64,000 nt of DNA, taken from the NCBI RefSeq assembly GCF_018614095.1, contig NZ_JAGGOY010000063.1:51126-115125 (forward strand). Direction: 5' to 3'. Both the position numbers and the translations under genes were made by a program. This document shows positions 1 through 7,138 of this stretch, one piece after another (position 1 is the first letter of the stretch; each line of letters opens with the position of its first letter). Source of the DNA: Streptomyces sp. ISL-87 (lineage in GTDB: Bacteria; Actinomycetota; Actinomycetes; Streptomycetales; Streptomycetaceae). The notes under the pieces are model-generated. The model saw nothing but the letters and a program-made list of their open reading frames with translations. It ran no database searches and was not told where the DNA came from.

Positions 1-615
1 GGCTGTGGGCGCGGGGGTGCGGGGGGCCGGCGCCGGAGCAGCGGCCGCCTTGCGCGGCGCGGTCGGCGCCTCGTCGAAGTACACCGCGGAGGGCTTCTCC
101 CCGCTCTCCACGGCACGAACGGCAGCCAGCAGATCGGCGGCCTTCCCGCTGAGCTTCGCCCCGGCCTCGACGGGCCCCTGCCGTTCCGCCTTCCGGCGGG
201 CGATCCGCTCCCGCTCGACCTTCTGCGCGGCCAGCTCCGCCGCGGCCTCGCTGAGCGCGGGCTTGGCGGCGTCGGCGTCGGCGGTGGGCCCTGCGGGGCT
301 TTCCCCCACCCCGCCCCCTCCCGAACCCGAGGGCTCCGCCCCCGGCCCCCCGTCCCCGCTCCCGGCTTCGCCGGCGTGAGCCGCCTCCGGGTCGGCCGCT
401 TCGGCCGCGGCTTCACCGTCCGGCACCTCGGCCGGCCCGGAAACCGAGGACTCCGCCCCCGGCCCCCCGTCCCCGCTCCCGGCTTCGCCGGAGGCGTTGG
501 CCGGGTCGGAGGGGGCCGCGCCGGGCTCGCCCTCGGCACGCGCCGACACCTCGGGCTGCGGGCCGGGGGTGGGCGGTTCCTCCGCGGCAGCGGGATCGGC
601 GGGGTCGGTGCTCAC
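1..615 (-). CDS. Ala/Pro/Gly-rich protein, N-terminal part (partial)
   Basis: The gene runs off the left edge of the window, so only about the first 205 residues are seen. The GTG start at 615 overlaps the aldo/keto reductase stop as GTGA, so it is probably translated by coupling from that gene. Residues 1-110 are a low-complexity Ala/Pro/Gly/Glu tail, partly built by a 47-bp duplication. Next comes a charged helical stretch (LAAQKVERERIARRKAERQG), then KLSGKAADLLAAVRAVESGEKPS and a further Ala/Pro linker. I recall a helix-hairpin-helix protein at this place in other Streptomyces, but that domain would lie outside the window. Function unknown. Confidence 0.7.
   Translation of the reverse strand, partial: MSTDPADPAAAEEPPTPGPQPEVSARAEGEPGAAPSDPANASGEAGSGDGGPGAESSVSGPAEVPDGEAAAEAADPEAAHAGEAGSGDGGPGAEPSGSGGGGVGESPAGPTADADAAKPALSEAAAELAAQKVERERIARRKAERQGPVEAGAKLSGKAADLLAAVRAVESGEKPSAVYFDEAPTAPRKAAAAPAPAPRTPAPTA
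328..491. repeat. 47-bp in-frame direct repeat in the partial gene
   Basis: Positions 328-374 and 445-491 are identical except for one base (333/450). The offset is 117 bp, exactly 39 codons, so both copies are read in the same frame and encode EAGSGDGGPGAE-type peptide on the minus strand. The copies are G/C-rich and resemble the GC-rich hairpin repeats common between Streptomyces genes. Confidence 0.85.
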
Positions 616-1604
616 AGCGTGCTCCAGTCCTGATCGGGGTAGCGATGCACGGGCGCTGAGACGTCGTCCAGTGCCTGGCAGATCTCCTCCGGAAGAGTAA
701 GGGCCTCCACCGACAGAGCCGCCCCGAGCTGCGCCGCCGTCCGGGCGCCGACGATCGGCGCGACCACCCCCGGCCGGTCCCGGACCCAGGCGAGGGCCAC
801 CTGGAGCGGGGTCACCGCGAGGCCGTGCGCCGCCGTCGCCACCGCGTCCACGATCCGACCCGCCGCGTCGTCGAGGTACGGGTCCACGAACGCGGCCAGG
901 GTCTCCGACGCACCCCGCGAGTCCGCCGGGATGCCGTCCCGGTACTTGCCCGTCAGGACTCCCCGGCCGAGTGGGGAGGAGGGGAGCAGGCCCACGCCCA
1001 GATCCAGCGCCGCGGGGAGGACTTCACGCTCCACCCCCCGCTGGAGGAGGGAGTACTCCATCTGGGTCGAGGCGAGACGGGTCCGCACCCCGGGCGCCGA
1101 GAGCTGCCAGGTCGCCGCCTTCGCCAGCTGCCAGCCGCTGAAGCCGGACACCCCCGCGTACCGGGCCCGGCCGCTGGACACCGCCAGGTCCAGCGCCTGC
1201 AGGGTCTCATCCAACGGGGTCTCCGGATCGAAGGCGTGGATCTGCCACAGGTCCACGTAGTCCGTGCCGAGCCGGGACAGGGAATCGTCCAGCGCGGAGA
1301 GGAGATGGCCCCGCGAGCCGTCGAACCGCCGGTCCGGGGCGCGCACGGAGCCCGACTTGGTCGCGAGCACCAGGTCCCGCCGCGGCACGAGGCCGTCGAT
1401 CAGCTGTCCGAGGAGGTACTCCGCCTCCCCGCCCCCATACACGTCGGCGGTGTCGACGAGCGTGCCGCCCGCCTCCCAGAAAGTTTTCAACTGCTCGGCG
1501 GCGCCCGCCTCGTCCGGTCCCTCCGTGGACCGGCCCCAGGTCAGGGTGCCGAGGCCGATCCGGGACACGCGCAGGCCGGTGCGGCCGAGATGCCTCTGCT
1601 CCAT
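612..1604 (-). CDS. Aldo/keto reductase
   Basis: A 330-residue NAD(P)H-dependent aldo/keto reductase with a (beta/alpha)8 barrel. The catalytic tetrad is readable: Asp51 and Tyr56 in VDTADVYG, Lys83 in ATKSG and His123 in WQIHAFDP. The N-terminus MEQRHLGRTGLRVSRIGLGT is typical of the voltage-gated potassium channel beta-subunit-like/AKR11-14 group, which acts on aldehydes and ketones. The substrate cannot be read from sequence. A TAGTCT hexamer lies 8 nt upstream of the ATG, so the mRNA may be nearly leaderless. It is divergent from the LLM oxidoreductase gene, and its stop overlaps the next gene (GTGA). Confidence 0.93.
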   Translation of the reverse strand: MEQRHLGRTGLRVSRIGLGTLTWGRSTEGPDEAGAAEQLKTFWEAGGTLVDTADVYGGGEAEYLLGQLIDGLVPRRDLVLATKSGSVRAPDRRFDGSRGHLLSALDDSLSRLGTDYVDLWQIHAFDPETPLDETLQALDLAVSSGRARYAGVSGFSGWQLAKAATWQLSAPGVRTRLASTQMEYSLLQRGVEREVLPAALDLGVGLLPSSPLGRGVLTGKYRDGIPADSRGASETLAAFVDPYLDDAAGRIVDAVATAAHGLAVTPLQVALAWVRDRPGVVAPIVGARTAAQLGAALSVEALTLPEEICQALDDVSAPVHRYPDQDWSTL

Positions 1605-1627
1605 GAGCGCTGAGACTACTGGGACGC

Positions 1628-1656
1628 TGACGGATGGGACCGGGGCGCGCTACAGT
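1628..1656 (+). promoter_or_regulatory. Sigma70-type promoter of the LLM oxidoreductase gene
   Basis: The -35 candidate TGACGG (1628-1633) and -10 candidate TACAGT (1651-1656) are 17 bp apart. Transcription would start near 1663, giving a leader of about 42 nt that contains the palindrome at 1672-1685. Confidence 0.6.
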
Positions 1657-1671
1657 CCCCGCACACGAACG

Positions 1672-1685
1672 TTACTGATCGGTAA
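1672..1685. promoter_or_regulatory. Operator-like palindrome TTACTGATCGGTAA
   Basis: A 14-bp inverted repeat centred on GATC, with one symmetric mismatch. It lies just downstream of the predicted start of transcription of the LLM gene and in the divergent region with the aldo/keto reductase. Its size and symmetry suit a TetR/MarR-type repressor, but no such gene is adjacent. Confidence 0.45.
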
Positions 1686-1704
1686 ACCGGTAAGGGGACG
1701 ACAC

Positions 1705-2754
1705 ATGCGGCTCGGCATCAATCTCGGTTACTGGGGCGCCGGCATGGACGGCGACAACCTCGCCGTCGCCCAGGAGGCCGACCGCCTGGGCTACGACGTC
1801 TGCTGGGCCGCCGAGGCCTACGGCTCCGACGCCGCCACCGTCCTCGCCTGGGTCGCCGCCCAGACCGAGCGCATCGACGTCGGCTCCGCCATCTTCCAGA
1901 TCCCGGCCCGCCAGCCCGCGATGACGGCCATGACCGCCGCCACCCTCGACTCCCTCACCAAGGGCCGGTTCCGCCTCGGCCTCGGGGTCTCCGGACCGCA
2001 GGTCTCGGAGGGCTGGTACGGCGTGAAGTTCGACAAGCCGCTGGCGCGCACCAGGGAGTACGTGGAGATCGTCCGCAAGGCCATGAGCCGCGAGCGGCTG
2101 AGCTACGAGGGCCAGCACTGGACGCTTCCGCTGCCGGGCGGCCCGGGCAAGCCGCTCAAGCTCACCGTGCACCCGGAGCGCGAGCACATCCCGCTCTACA
2201 TCGCCGCCATCGGGCCGAAGAACCTGGAGCAGACGGGTGAGATCGCCGACGGCGCCCTGCTGATCTTCCCGTCCGCCGCGCACCTGGAGGACACCGCGCT
2301 GCGGCACATCCGCGCGGGCCGCGAGAAGGCCGGACTGACCATGGACGGGTTTGACGTCTGCCCGACCGTGCCGCTGGCCGTCGGCGACGACGTGCAGGGC
2401 CTCGCGGACATGTTCCGCCCGTACACCGCCCTTTACGTGGGAGGCATGGGCAGCCCGAAGCAGAACTTCTACAACCAGCTCGCCCAGCGCATGGGCTACG
2501 AGAAGGAGGCCGCCGAGATCCAGGCCAAGTACCTGGGCGGCGACAAGGAGGGTGCGGCCGCGGCCGTCCCGCACTCCCTCATCGACTCGACCACCCTGCT
2601 GGGCTCCGTGGAGCGGATCGCGGACGGGATGCGGGCCTACGCCGACGCCGGGGTCACCACCCTGACGCTGGCCCCCGCCGGCTTCACCCTCGACGAGCGC
2701 CTGACCGCGCTGCGCGCCGGGACCGAGGCGCTGGAGCTGGCCGGCCTGGCCTGA
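1705..2754 (+). CDS. LLM-class F420-dependent oxidoreductase
   Basis: A 349-residue luciferase-like (bacterial luciferase fold) monooxygenase/reductase. The N-terminus MRLGINLGYWGAGMDGDNLA and the LTKGRFRLGLGVSGPQVSEGWYG segment are typical of the F420-dependent subgroup related to N5,N10-methylene-H4MPT reductase and F420-dependent glucose-6-phosphate dehydrogenase. The start is set at ATG 1705 because AGGGGA lies 6-10 nt upstream; the open frame extends further 5' but across the promoter. The substrate is unknown. Two GC hairpins follow the stop. Confidence 0.92.
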   Translation: MRLGINLGYWGAGMDGDNLAVAQEADRLGYDVCWAAEAYGSDAATVLAWVAAQTERIDVGSAIFQIPARQPAMTAMTAATLDSLTKGRFRLGLGVSGPQVSEGWYGVKFDKPLARTREYVEIVRKAMSRERLSYEGQHWTLPLPGGPGKPLKLTVHPEREHIPLYIAAIGPKNLEQTGEIADGALLIFPSAAHLEDTALRHIRAGREKAGLTMDGFDVCPTVPLAVGDDVQGLADMFRPYTALYVGGMGSPKQNFYNQLAQRMGYEKEAAEIQAKYLGGDKEGAAAAVPHSLIDSTTLLGSVERIADGMRAYADAGVTTLTLAPAGFTLDERLTALRAGTEALELAGLA

Positions 2755-2805
2755 GCAGGCGTCGACCTGACCAGGGACTGACCTGAGCGGGTACTGAGAG
2801 GTCTG

Positions 2806-2846
2806 CGGCCGTGGTGGGGGCTCGGGGGTCTTCCCCGCCACGGCCG
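2806..2846. terminator. Hairpin terminator after the LLM gene
   Basis: Arms 2806-2819 and 2833-2846 form a 14-bp stem with one U-G pair and a 13-nt loop. There is no U tract, which is common for Streptomyces terminators. Confidence 0.7.
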
Positions 2847-2867
2847 TCACAGCCAACAACGCGTGGG

Positions 2868-2895
2868 GAGCCCGCGGGGTTACGCCCGCGGGCTC
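2868..2895. terminator. Second perfect hairpin before the ferritin-like gene
   Basis: GAGCCCGCGGG (2868-2878) is perfectly complementary to 2885-2895 with a 6-nt loop. It could be a second terminator, or a leader structure of the ferritin-like gene about 70 bp downstream. Confidence 0.55.
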
Positions 2896-2962
2896 ATCCC
2901 CTGGGTCCGCTCATTCGGCCGAGTAGTGCGACGTATCGGTTGCCCGTCCCGCGGATCGGCAT

Positions 2963-3763
2963 TTGACTCGGTTCATGCTCTCTGCCCGCAGTCTGTTCCA
3001 GGAGATCGTCGACAATGACGACTCCTTCCAGCTGTTCTGCTCCATCGCCGCCAGTGGGGAGTCCCAGGGAGGCTGGGAAAACGCCCGGATCGCGGCCCTC
3101 GTGCCCGCCGGCATGCGCGATCTCGCCCCCAAGATCACCCGGCACGGCGCCGACGAGGACAAGCACGGCCGGGTCTTCAACGCGCTGCTCCGCAAGCGCG
3201 GCCTGCCGCCGGTCCCCGTGCCGCCCGAGACCGACTACACGATGCTGCTGGAGCGGCACGGCATCGGCCTCCCGCACGACAAGCTGCGCGGCGGGGAACA
3301 GCTGACGGAGGAGGACGTCGTCGTCTACCTCTCGCACAGCAGGGTCACCGAACAGCGCGCCGCCGACCAGATGAACATGCTGGTCAGGAACTTCGGGGAC
3401 CACCCCGAGGTCGGCAAGGCCATCCGCGTGATCAGCAATGACGAGGACAACCACCTCGCCTACTGCCACGAGGAGTTGCTGCGGCTGGCCGGCCAGGGAC
3501 ACGGCCGGACCATCCAACGGGTGCTGCGCGAGTCCGCGCTCGCCGAGATCCGCATCTACCGGGACGTGAGCCTCGCCGTGATGGAGCACATGGGGCGGCT
3601 GCTGAAGTGGCCCGCGCCCAAGTCGGCAGCGCTTGCCGCGGGCATCCACGCGATGTACGCGTACGAGCGGTTCAGCGGCTGGCACCAAATGGTGCGGCTG
3701 CGCATGCCGGAGCGGCGCGACGCGCTGGGCGGCGCCCCGGTCAGCGCCCCCGAGTTCGCCTAG
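2963..3763 (+). CDS. Ferritin-like di-iron protein
   Basis: A 266-residue four-helix-bundle protein. Carboxylate and histidine ligands are spaced as in ferritin-like di-iron sites: Glu33, Glu65-x2-His68, Glu130 and Glu161-x2-His164. This supports metal binding and possibly an oxidase or oxygenase activity; the reaction is unknown. The start is uncertain: TTG 2963 opens the frame, ATG 2975 is four codons later, and neither has a strong ribosome binding site. It converges with corA. No signal peptide is seen, so it is probably cytoplasmic. Confidence 0.85.
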   Translation: MTRFMLSARSLFQEIVDNDDSFQLFCSIAASGESQGGWENARIAALVPAGMRDLAPKITRHGADEDKHGRVFNALLRKRGLPPVPVPPETDYTMLLERHGIGLPHDKLRGGEQLTEEDVVVYLSHSRVTEQRAADQMNMLVRNFGDHPEVGKAIRVISNDEDNHLAYCHEELLRLAGQGHGRTIQRVLRESALAEIRIYRDVSLAVMEHMGRLLKWPAPKSAALAAGIHAMYAYERFSGWHQMVRLRMPERRDALGGAPVSAPEFA

Positions 3764-3793
3764 GGCCCGGGGCGTCGCCACCGTCCGCCACGG

Positions 3794-4777
3794 CTACAGC
3801 CAGCCGCGGCGCTTGAACATCCGGTGCAGGCCGAGACAGATGGCCACCATCAGCACCACGACCATCGGATAGCCCCAGCTCTGGCGGAGCTCCGGCATGT
3901 GCTCGAAGTTCATCCCGTAGATCCCCGCGACCATCGTCGGGACGGCCGCCATCGCCGCCCAGGCCGAGATCTTGCGCATGTCGTCGTTCTGCCGGACTCC
4001 CATCTGCGCCAGATGCGCGGCCAGCGCGTCCGACAACAGCCGGTCCAGGCCCTCGGTGTACTCGTTCGCCTTGGCCAGGTGGTCGGCGACATCGCGAAAG
4101 AACGGCTGGGCGTGCTCGTGCACGAACGGCACGTTCCCGAAGGCGAGCCGGTCCATCGGCTGGAGCAGCGGGCTCGTCGCCCGGCGGAATTCCAGCACCT
4201 GCCGCTTGAAGGCGTAGATCCGGGCGGCGGTGTTCTTGGTGTCCATGGCGTCCGGCGCGAAGACCTCCGCCTCCAGCTCCTCCAGGTCGCCCTGGAGCTC
4301 GGCGGCCACCTCGATGTAGTGGTCCACCACCGCGTCGGACACGGCGTACAGCACCGCCGTCGGGCCGTGCCGCAGGACGTCCGGGTCCTGCTCCAGCCGC
4401 TTGCGTACGGCGGCCAGCGCGGCCCCCTCGCCGTGCCGGACCGTGACCACGAAGGAGTCGCCGATGAACACCATCAGCTCGCCCGTGGTCACCGTGTCCT
4501 TTTCGTCGTCGTACAGCACCGGCTTGAGGACGACGAACAGGGAGTCGTCGTACACCTCCAGCTTCGGGCGCTGGTGCGCGGTCAGCGCGTCCTCCACCGC
4601 CAGCGGGTGCAGGCCGAACTCCTGGCTGACGTGTTCGAACTCCTTCTCCGACGGCTCGTACATGCCGACCCAGAGGAAGGCGTCACCGGTGGCCCGGGCC
4701 TCGTCGAGGGCATCCGAGAAATCGTCCGGACCCTGGGTCCGGCGGCCGTTCCGGTAAATCGCGCAATCCACAATCAC
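3794..4777 (-). CDS. corA: CorA-family magnesium/cobalt transporter
   Basis: A 327-residue CorA protein with a long soluble N-terminal domain, a stalk helix and two C-terminal membrane helices (about 268-287 and 304-321). The signature GMN is at 288-290 (AGIYGMNFEHMPEL), at the end of the first membrane helix where it forms the pore entrance. CorA works as a pentamer in the plasma membrane and imports Mg2+, also Co2+ or Ni2+. The start is GTG 4777 with GGGAAG upstream. It is divergent from the phosphomutase-like gene and convergent with the ferritin-like gene. Confidence 0.95.
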   Translation of the reverse strand: MIVDCAIYRNGRRTQGPDDFSDALDEARATGDAFLWVGMYEPSEKEFEHVSQEFGLHPLAVEDALTAHQRPKLEVYDDSLFVVLKPVLYDDEKDTVTTGELMVFIGDSFVVTVRHGEGAALAAVRKRLEQDPDVLRHGPTAVLYAVSDAVVDHYIEVAAELQGDLEELEAEVFAPDAMDTKNTAARIYAFKRQVLEFRRATSPLLQPMDRLAFGNVPFVHEHAQPFFRDVADHLAKANEYTEGLDRLLSDALAAHLAQMGVRQNDDMRKISAWAAMAAVPTMVAGIYGMNFEHMPELRQSWGYPMVVVLMVAICLGLHRMFKRRGWL

Positions 4778-4827
4778 GCGGGCATTCTTCCCTGCCCACG
4801 ACCTGCCCGCACACCGGCGGCACCGCT

Positions 4828-4840
4828 TAGGGTGGCTCCA
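4828..4840 (+). promoter_or_regulatory. Leaderless-type promoter of the phosphomutase-like gene
   Basis: TAGGGT at 4828-4833 is followed by 6 nt and then the ATG at 4840. This matches the TANNNT-N6/7-start pattern of leaderless actinobacterial mRNAs. There is no Shine-Dalgarno sequence. Confidence 0.6.
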
Positions 4841-5559
4841 TGGCCACGCTGATCCTCGTACGACACGGGCGGTCCACCGCCAACACCGCAGGGCTGCTCG
4901 CCGGATGGACCCCGGGAGTGGCCCTCGACGAGCGCGGGGCCGAACAGGCCGCGGCGCTGCCCGGGCGGCTCGCCCGGGTGCCCCTCGCGGCCGCCGTCAC
5001 CAGCCCGCTGCAACGCTGCGGGGAGACCCTCGCGCCGCTGCTGGCCGCCCGGCCGGGGCTGGCCCTGCACACCGACGAGCGGATCGGCGAATGCCACTAC
5101 GGCGACTGGTCGGGCCGCAAACTCTCCGAGCTCTCCGACGAGCCGCTGATGCGGATCGTCCAGCAGCACCCGTCGGCCGCCGTCTTCCCCGGCGGGGAGT
5201 CCATGCGCGCCATGCAGGCACGCGCCGTGGACGCCGTACAGGACTGGAACACGCGGATCGAGGAGCAGCACGGCAGCGACGCCCTCTTCCTGATGTGCTC
5301 GCACGGGGACATCATCAAGTCCCTCGTCGCGGACGCCCTCGGCATGCACCTGGACCTCTTCCAGCGGATCAGCGTCGAACCCTGCTCGGTCACGGTGATC
5401 CGCTACACCCCGACCCGGCCGTTCCTGCTCCGGCTCGGTGACACAGGGGACTTCGCCGGTTTCGTGCCGCACGATGAGTCCTCCGCCGGCGCGGCGGCGG
5501 AGAAAGCCGCCGAAGACGGCGGGAACGCGGTCGTGGGAGGCGGCGCGGGCGCAGTGTGA
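4840..5559 (+). CDS. Histidine phosphatase superfamily protein (MSMEG_4193-type putative phosphomutase)
   Basis: A 239-residue phosphoglycerate mutase-like protein. Arg8-His9-Gly10 carries the phospho-accepting histidine; Arg59, Glu84 and His155 (CSHGD) complete the usual active site. It belongs to the MSMEG_4193 subgroup, which I recall as one member of an actinobacterial trio with a DUF3090 protein and a phosphatidylinositol-kinase-related protein. Both follow directly here. Linkage with a probable kinase suggests it handles a phosphorylated small molecule. The last about 40 residues are Ala/Gly-rich. The substrate is unknown. Confidence 0.9.
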   Translation: MATLILVRHGRSTANTAGLLAGWTPGVALDERGAEQAAALPGRLARVPLAAAVTSPLQRCGETLAPLLAARPGLALHTDERIGECHYGDWSGRKLSELSDEPLMRIVQQHPSAAVFPGGESMRAMQARAVDAVQDWNTRIEEQHGSDALFLMCSHGDIIKSLVADALGMHLDLFQRISVEPCSVTVIRYTPTRPFLLRLGDTGDFAGFVPHDESSAGAAAEKAAEDGGNAVVGGGAGAV

Positions 5560-5636
5560 TCGAACGGCGCAGTAGGGTGGACGGGCCAACACAAGTGCGC
5601 AGCCATGCCCCTGCCGCCGAGACTTGGAGACCGAAG

Positions 5637-6227
5637 GTGCCCCGTCAGGTGTTCCTCTACGACCCGCCGGACCGCTTCGTGGCCGGTACGGTCGGTCTGC
5701 CTGGACGCCGTACGTTCTTCCTCCAGGCCTCCTCCGGGCCCCGGGTCACCAGTGTCTCCCTGGAGAAGACCCAGGTAGCGGCGCTGGCCGAGCGGATGGA
5801 CGAGCTGCTGGACGAGGTCGTACGGCGCACCGGCGGCAATGCCCCGGTGCCGGCCATGGCCCCCGCCGAGGCCGCCGACACCGCGCCGCTCGACGTGCCG
5901 GTCGAGGAGGAGTTCCGCGTCGGCACCATGGCCCTGGCCTGGGACGGCGAGGAACAGCGGATGATCGTCGAGGCGCAGGCCCTGGTGGAGGTCGAGGCCG
6001 AGTCGGACGAGGATCTCGCCGAGGCGGAGGAGCGGCTCCTCCAGGACGAGGAGAACGGCCCGCCGATGCTGCGGGTCCGCCTCTCCGGCGCCCAGGCCCG
6101 GGCCTTCGCCAAGCGGGCCCTGGACGTGGTCAACGCGGGCCGGCCGCCGTGCCCGCTGTGCAGTCTGCCGCTGGACCCCGAGGGGCATGTGTGTCCGCGC
6201 CAGAACGGGTACCGGCGCCAGGCGTGA
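5637..6227 (+). CDS. DUF3090 family protein
   Basis: A 196-residue conserved actinobacterial protein of unknown function, second in the trio. The start is GTG 5637 with GGAG 7 nt upstream; a TAGGGT -10 candidate lies at 5573-5578. The fold is alpha/beta with an acidic middle region, and the C-terminus carries CPLC...HVCPRQNGY, which looks like a small zinc-binding knuckle. Its stop overlaps the next start as GTGA, so it is translationally coupled to the kinase-like gene. I recall it as TIGR03847. Confidence 0.9.
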   Translation: MPRQVFLYDPPDRFVAGTVGLPGRRTFFLQASSGPRVTSVSLEKTQVAALAERMDELLDEVVRRTGGNAPVPAMAPAEAADTAPLDVPVEEEFRVGTMALAWDGEEQRMIVEAQALVEVEAESDEDLAEAEERLLQDEENGPPMLRVRLSGAQARAFAKRALDVVNAGRPPCPLCSLPLDPEGHVCPRQNGYRRQA

Positions 6228-7027
6228 GCGCCGTGACCCCGATCGAGGAACTGCTCACCCGGGGTGAGCTCACCGTGCGCGGCCGGATCCGCGAGGCGTC
6301 CAACGCGGTGCTGCTGTGCAGTGTCATGTACGAGGGCGTCAGCGCCGACTGTGTGTACAAGCCGGTCAAGGGCGAGCGGCCGCTGTGGGACTTCCCCGAC
6401 GGGAACCTCGCCCAGCGCGAGCGCGCCGCCTACCTGGTCTCCGAGGCCACGGGGTGGGGCCTGGTGCCCGCCACCGTGCTGCGCGACGGGCCCTACGGCG
6501 AGGGCATGGTCCAGTACTGGATCGACGCGGGCGAGTCGCCCGAGGCCGGACTCCTCGCGCTCGTCGAGGGCGAGGAGGCGGGAGAGGGCTGGAAGGCCGT
6601 CGCGCTCGCCGAGGTGGGGGAGGGCCGCACCGCGCTGCTCGTCCACGCCGACGACCCGCGGCTGCGGCGGCTCGCCGTCCTGGACGCAGTGATCAACAAC
6701 GGCGACCGCAAGGGCGGCCACCTGCTGCCCGCGCCCGACGGGCGGCTCTACGGCATCGATCACGGCGTGACCTTCCACAGCGAGGACAAGCTGCGCACCC
6801 TGCTGTGGGGGTGGGCGGGGGAGCCGCTGACGGAAGAGGCGCGGTCTGTGCTGGCCGACCTCGAAGCCCAGCTGGCCGACGGAGGCCCGCTGGCCACCCG
6901 GCTGGCCGAACTGATCACCGCCGTCGAGCTGGCCGCCGTACGGGACCGGGTGGCCCAGCTGCTGCGCACCGGAACCCACCCGGAGCCGTCCGGACAGTGG
7001 CCGGCGATCCCGTGGCCGCCGGTCTGA
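6224..7027 (+). CDS. SCO1664-family protein, lipid-kinase-like fold
   Basis: A 267-residue protein related to phosphatidylinositol 3/4-kinases. Kinase-like elements can be read: Lys46 in CVYKPVKGERPLW (ATP-lysine region), Glu66 in QRERAAYLV, a catalytic-loop-like NNGDRKGGHLL (158-168, compare GDRHxxN) and IDHG (178-181, in place of DFG). Whether the substrate is a protein, a lipid or a small molecule is not known. It starts at GTG 6224, overlapping the DUF3090 stop, and is 110 bp upstream of mshC. I recall the family as TIGR03843. Confidence 0.88.
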   Translation: MSAVTPIEELLTRGELTVRGRIREASNAVLLCSVMYEGVSADCVYKPVKGERPLWDFPDGNLAQRERAAYLVSEATGWGLVPATVLRDGPYGEGMVQYWIDAGESPEAGLLALVEGEEAGEGWKAVALAEVGEGRTALLVHADDPRLRRLAVLDAVINNGDRKGGHLLPAPDGRLYGIDHGVTFHSEDKLRTLLWGWAGEPLTEEARSVLADLEAQLADGGPLATRLAELITAVELAAVRDRVAQLLRTGTHPEPSGQWPAIPWPPV

Positions 7028-7125
7028 TCCGCCCACGCCGCATACGCATAGAACAGGCCAGATCGCAAGAGTGCCGATCAAGCCAACAGTGCAGGTCCAG
7101 TTCGTTTTCGGAACACCCGTCCGGT

Positions 7126-7138
7126 TAGGCTCGTGGCA
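7126..7138 (+). promoter_or_regulatory. Leaderless-type promoter of mshC
   Basis: TAGGCT at 7126-7131, then 6 nt, then ATG 7138. No Shine-Dalgarno sequence precedes the ATG. No good -35 is seen. Confidence 0.55.

Noticed and set aside
2894..3781. Minus-strand open frame over the ferritin-like gene
   Set aside because: The plus-strand product has a full di-iron ligand set; the minus frame has none and is a bias shadow.
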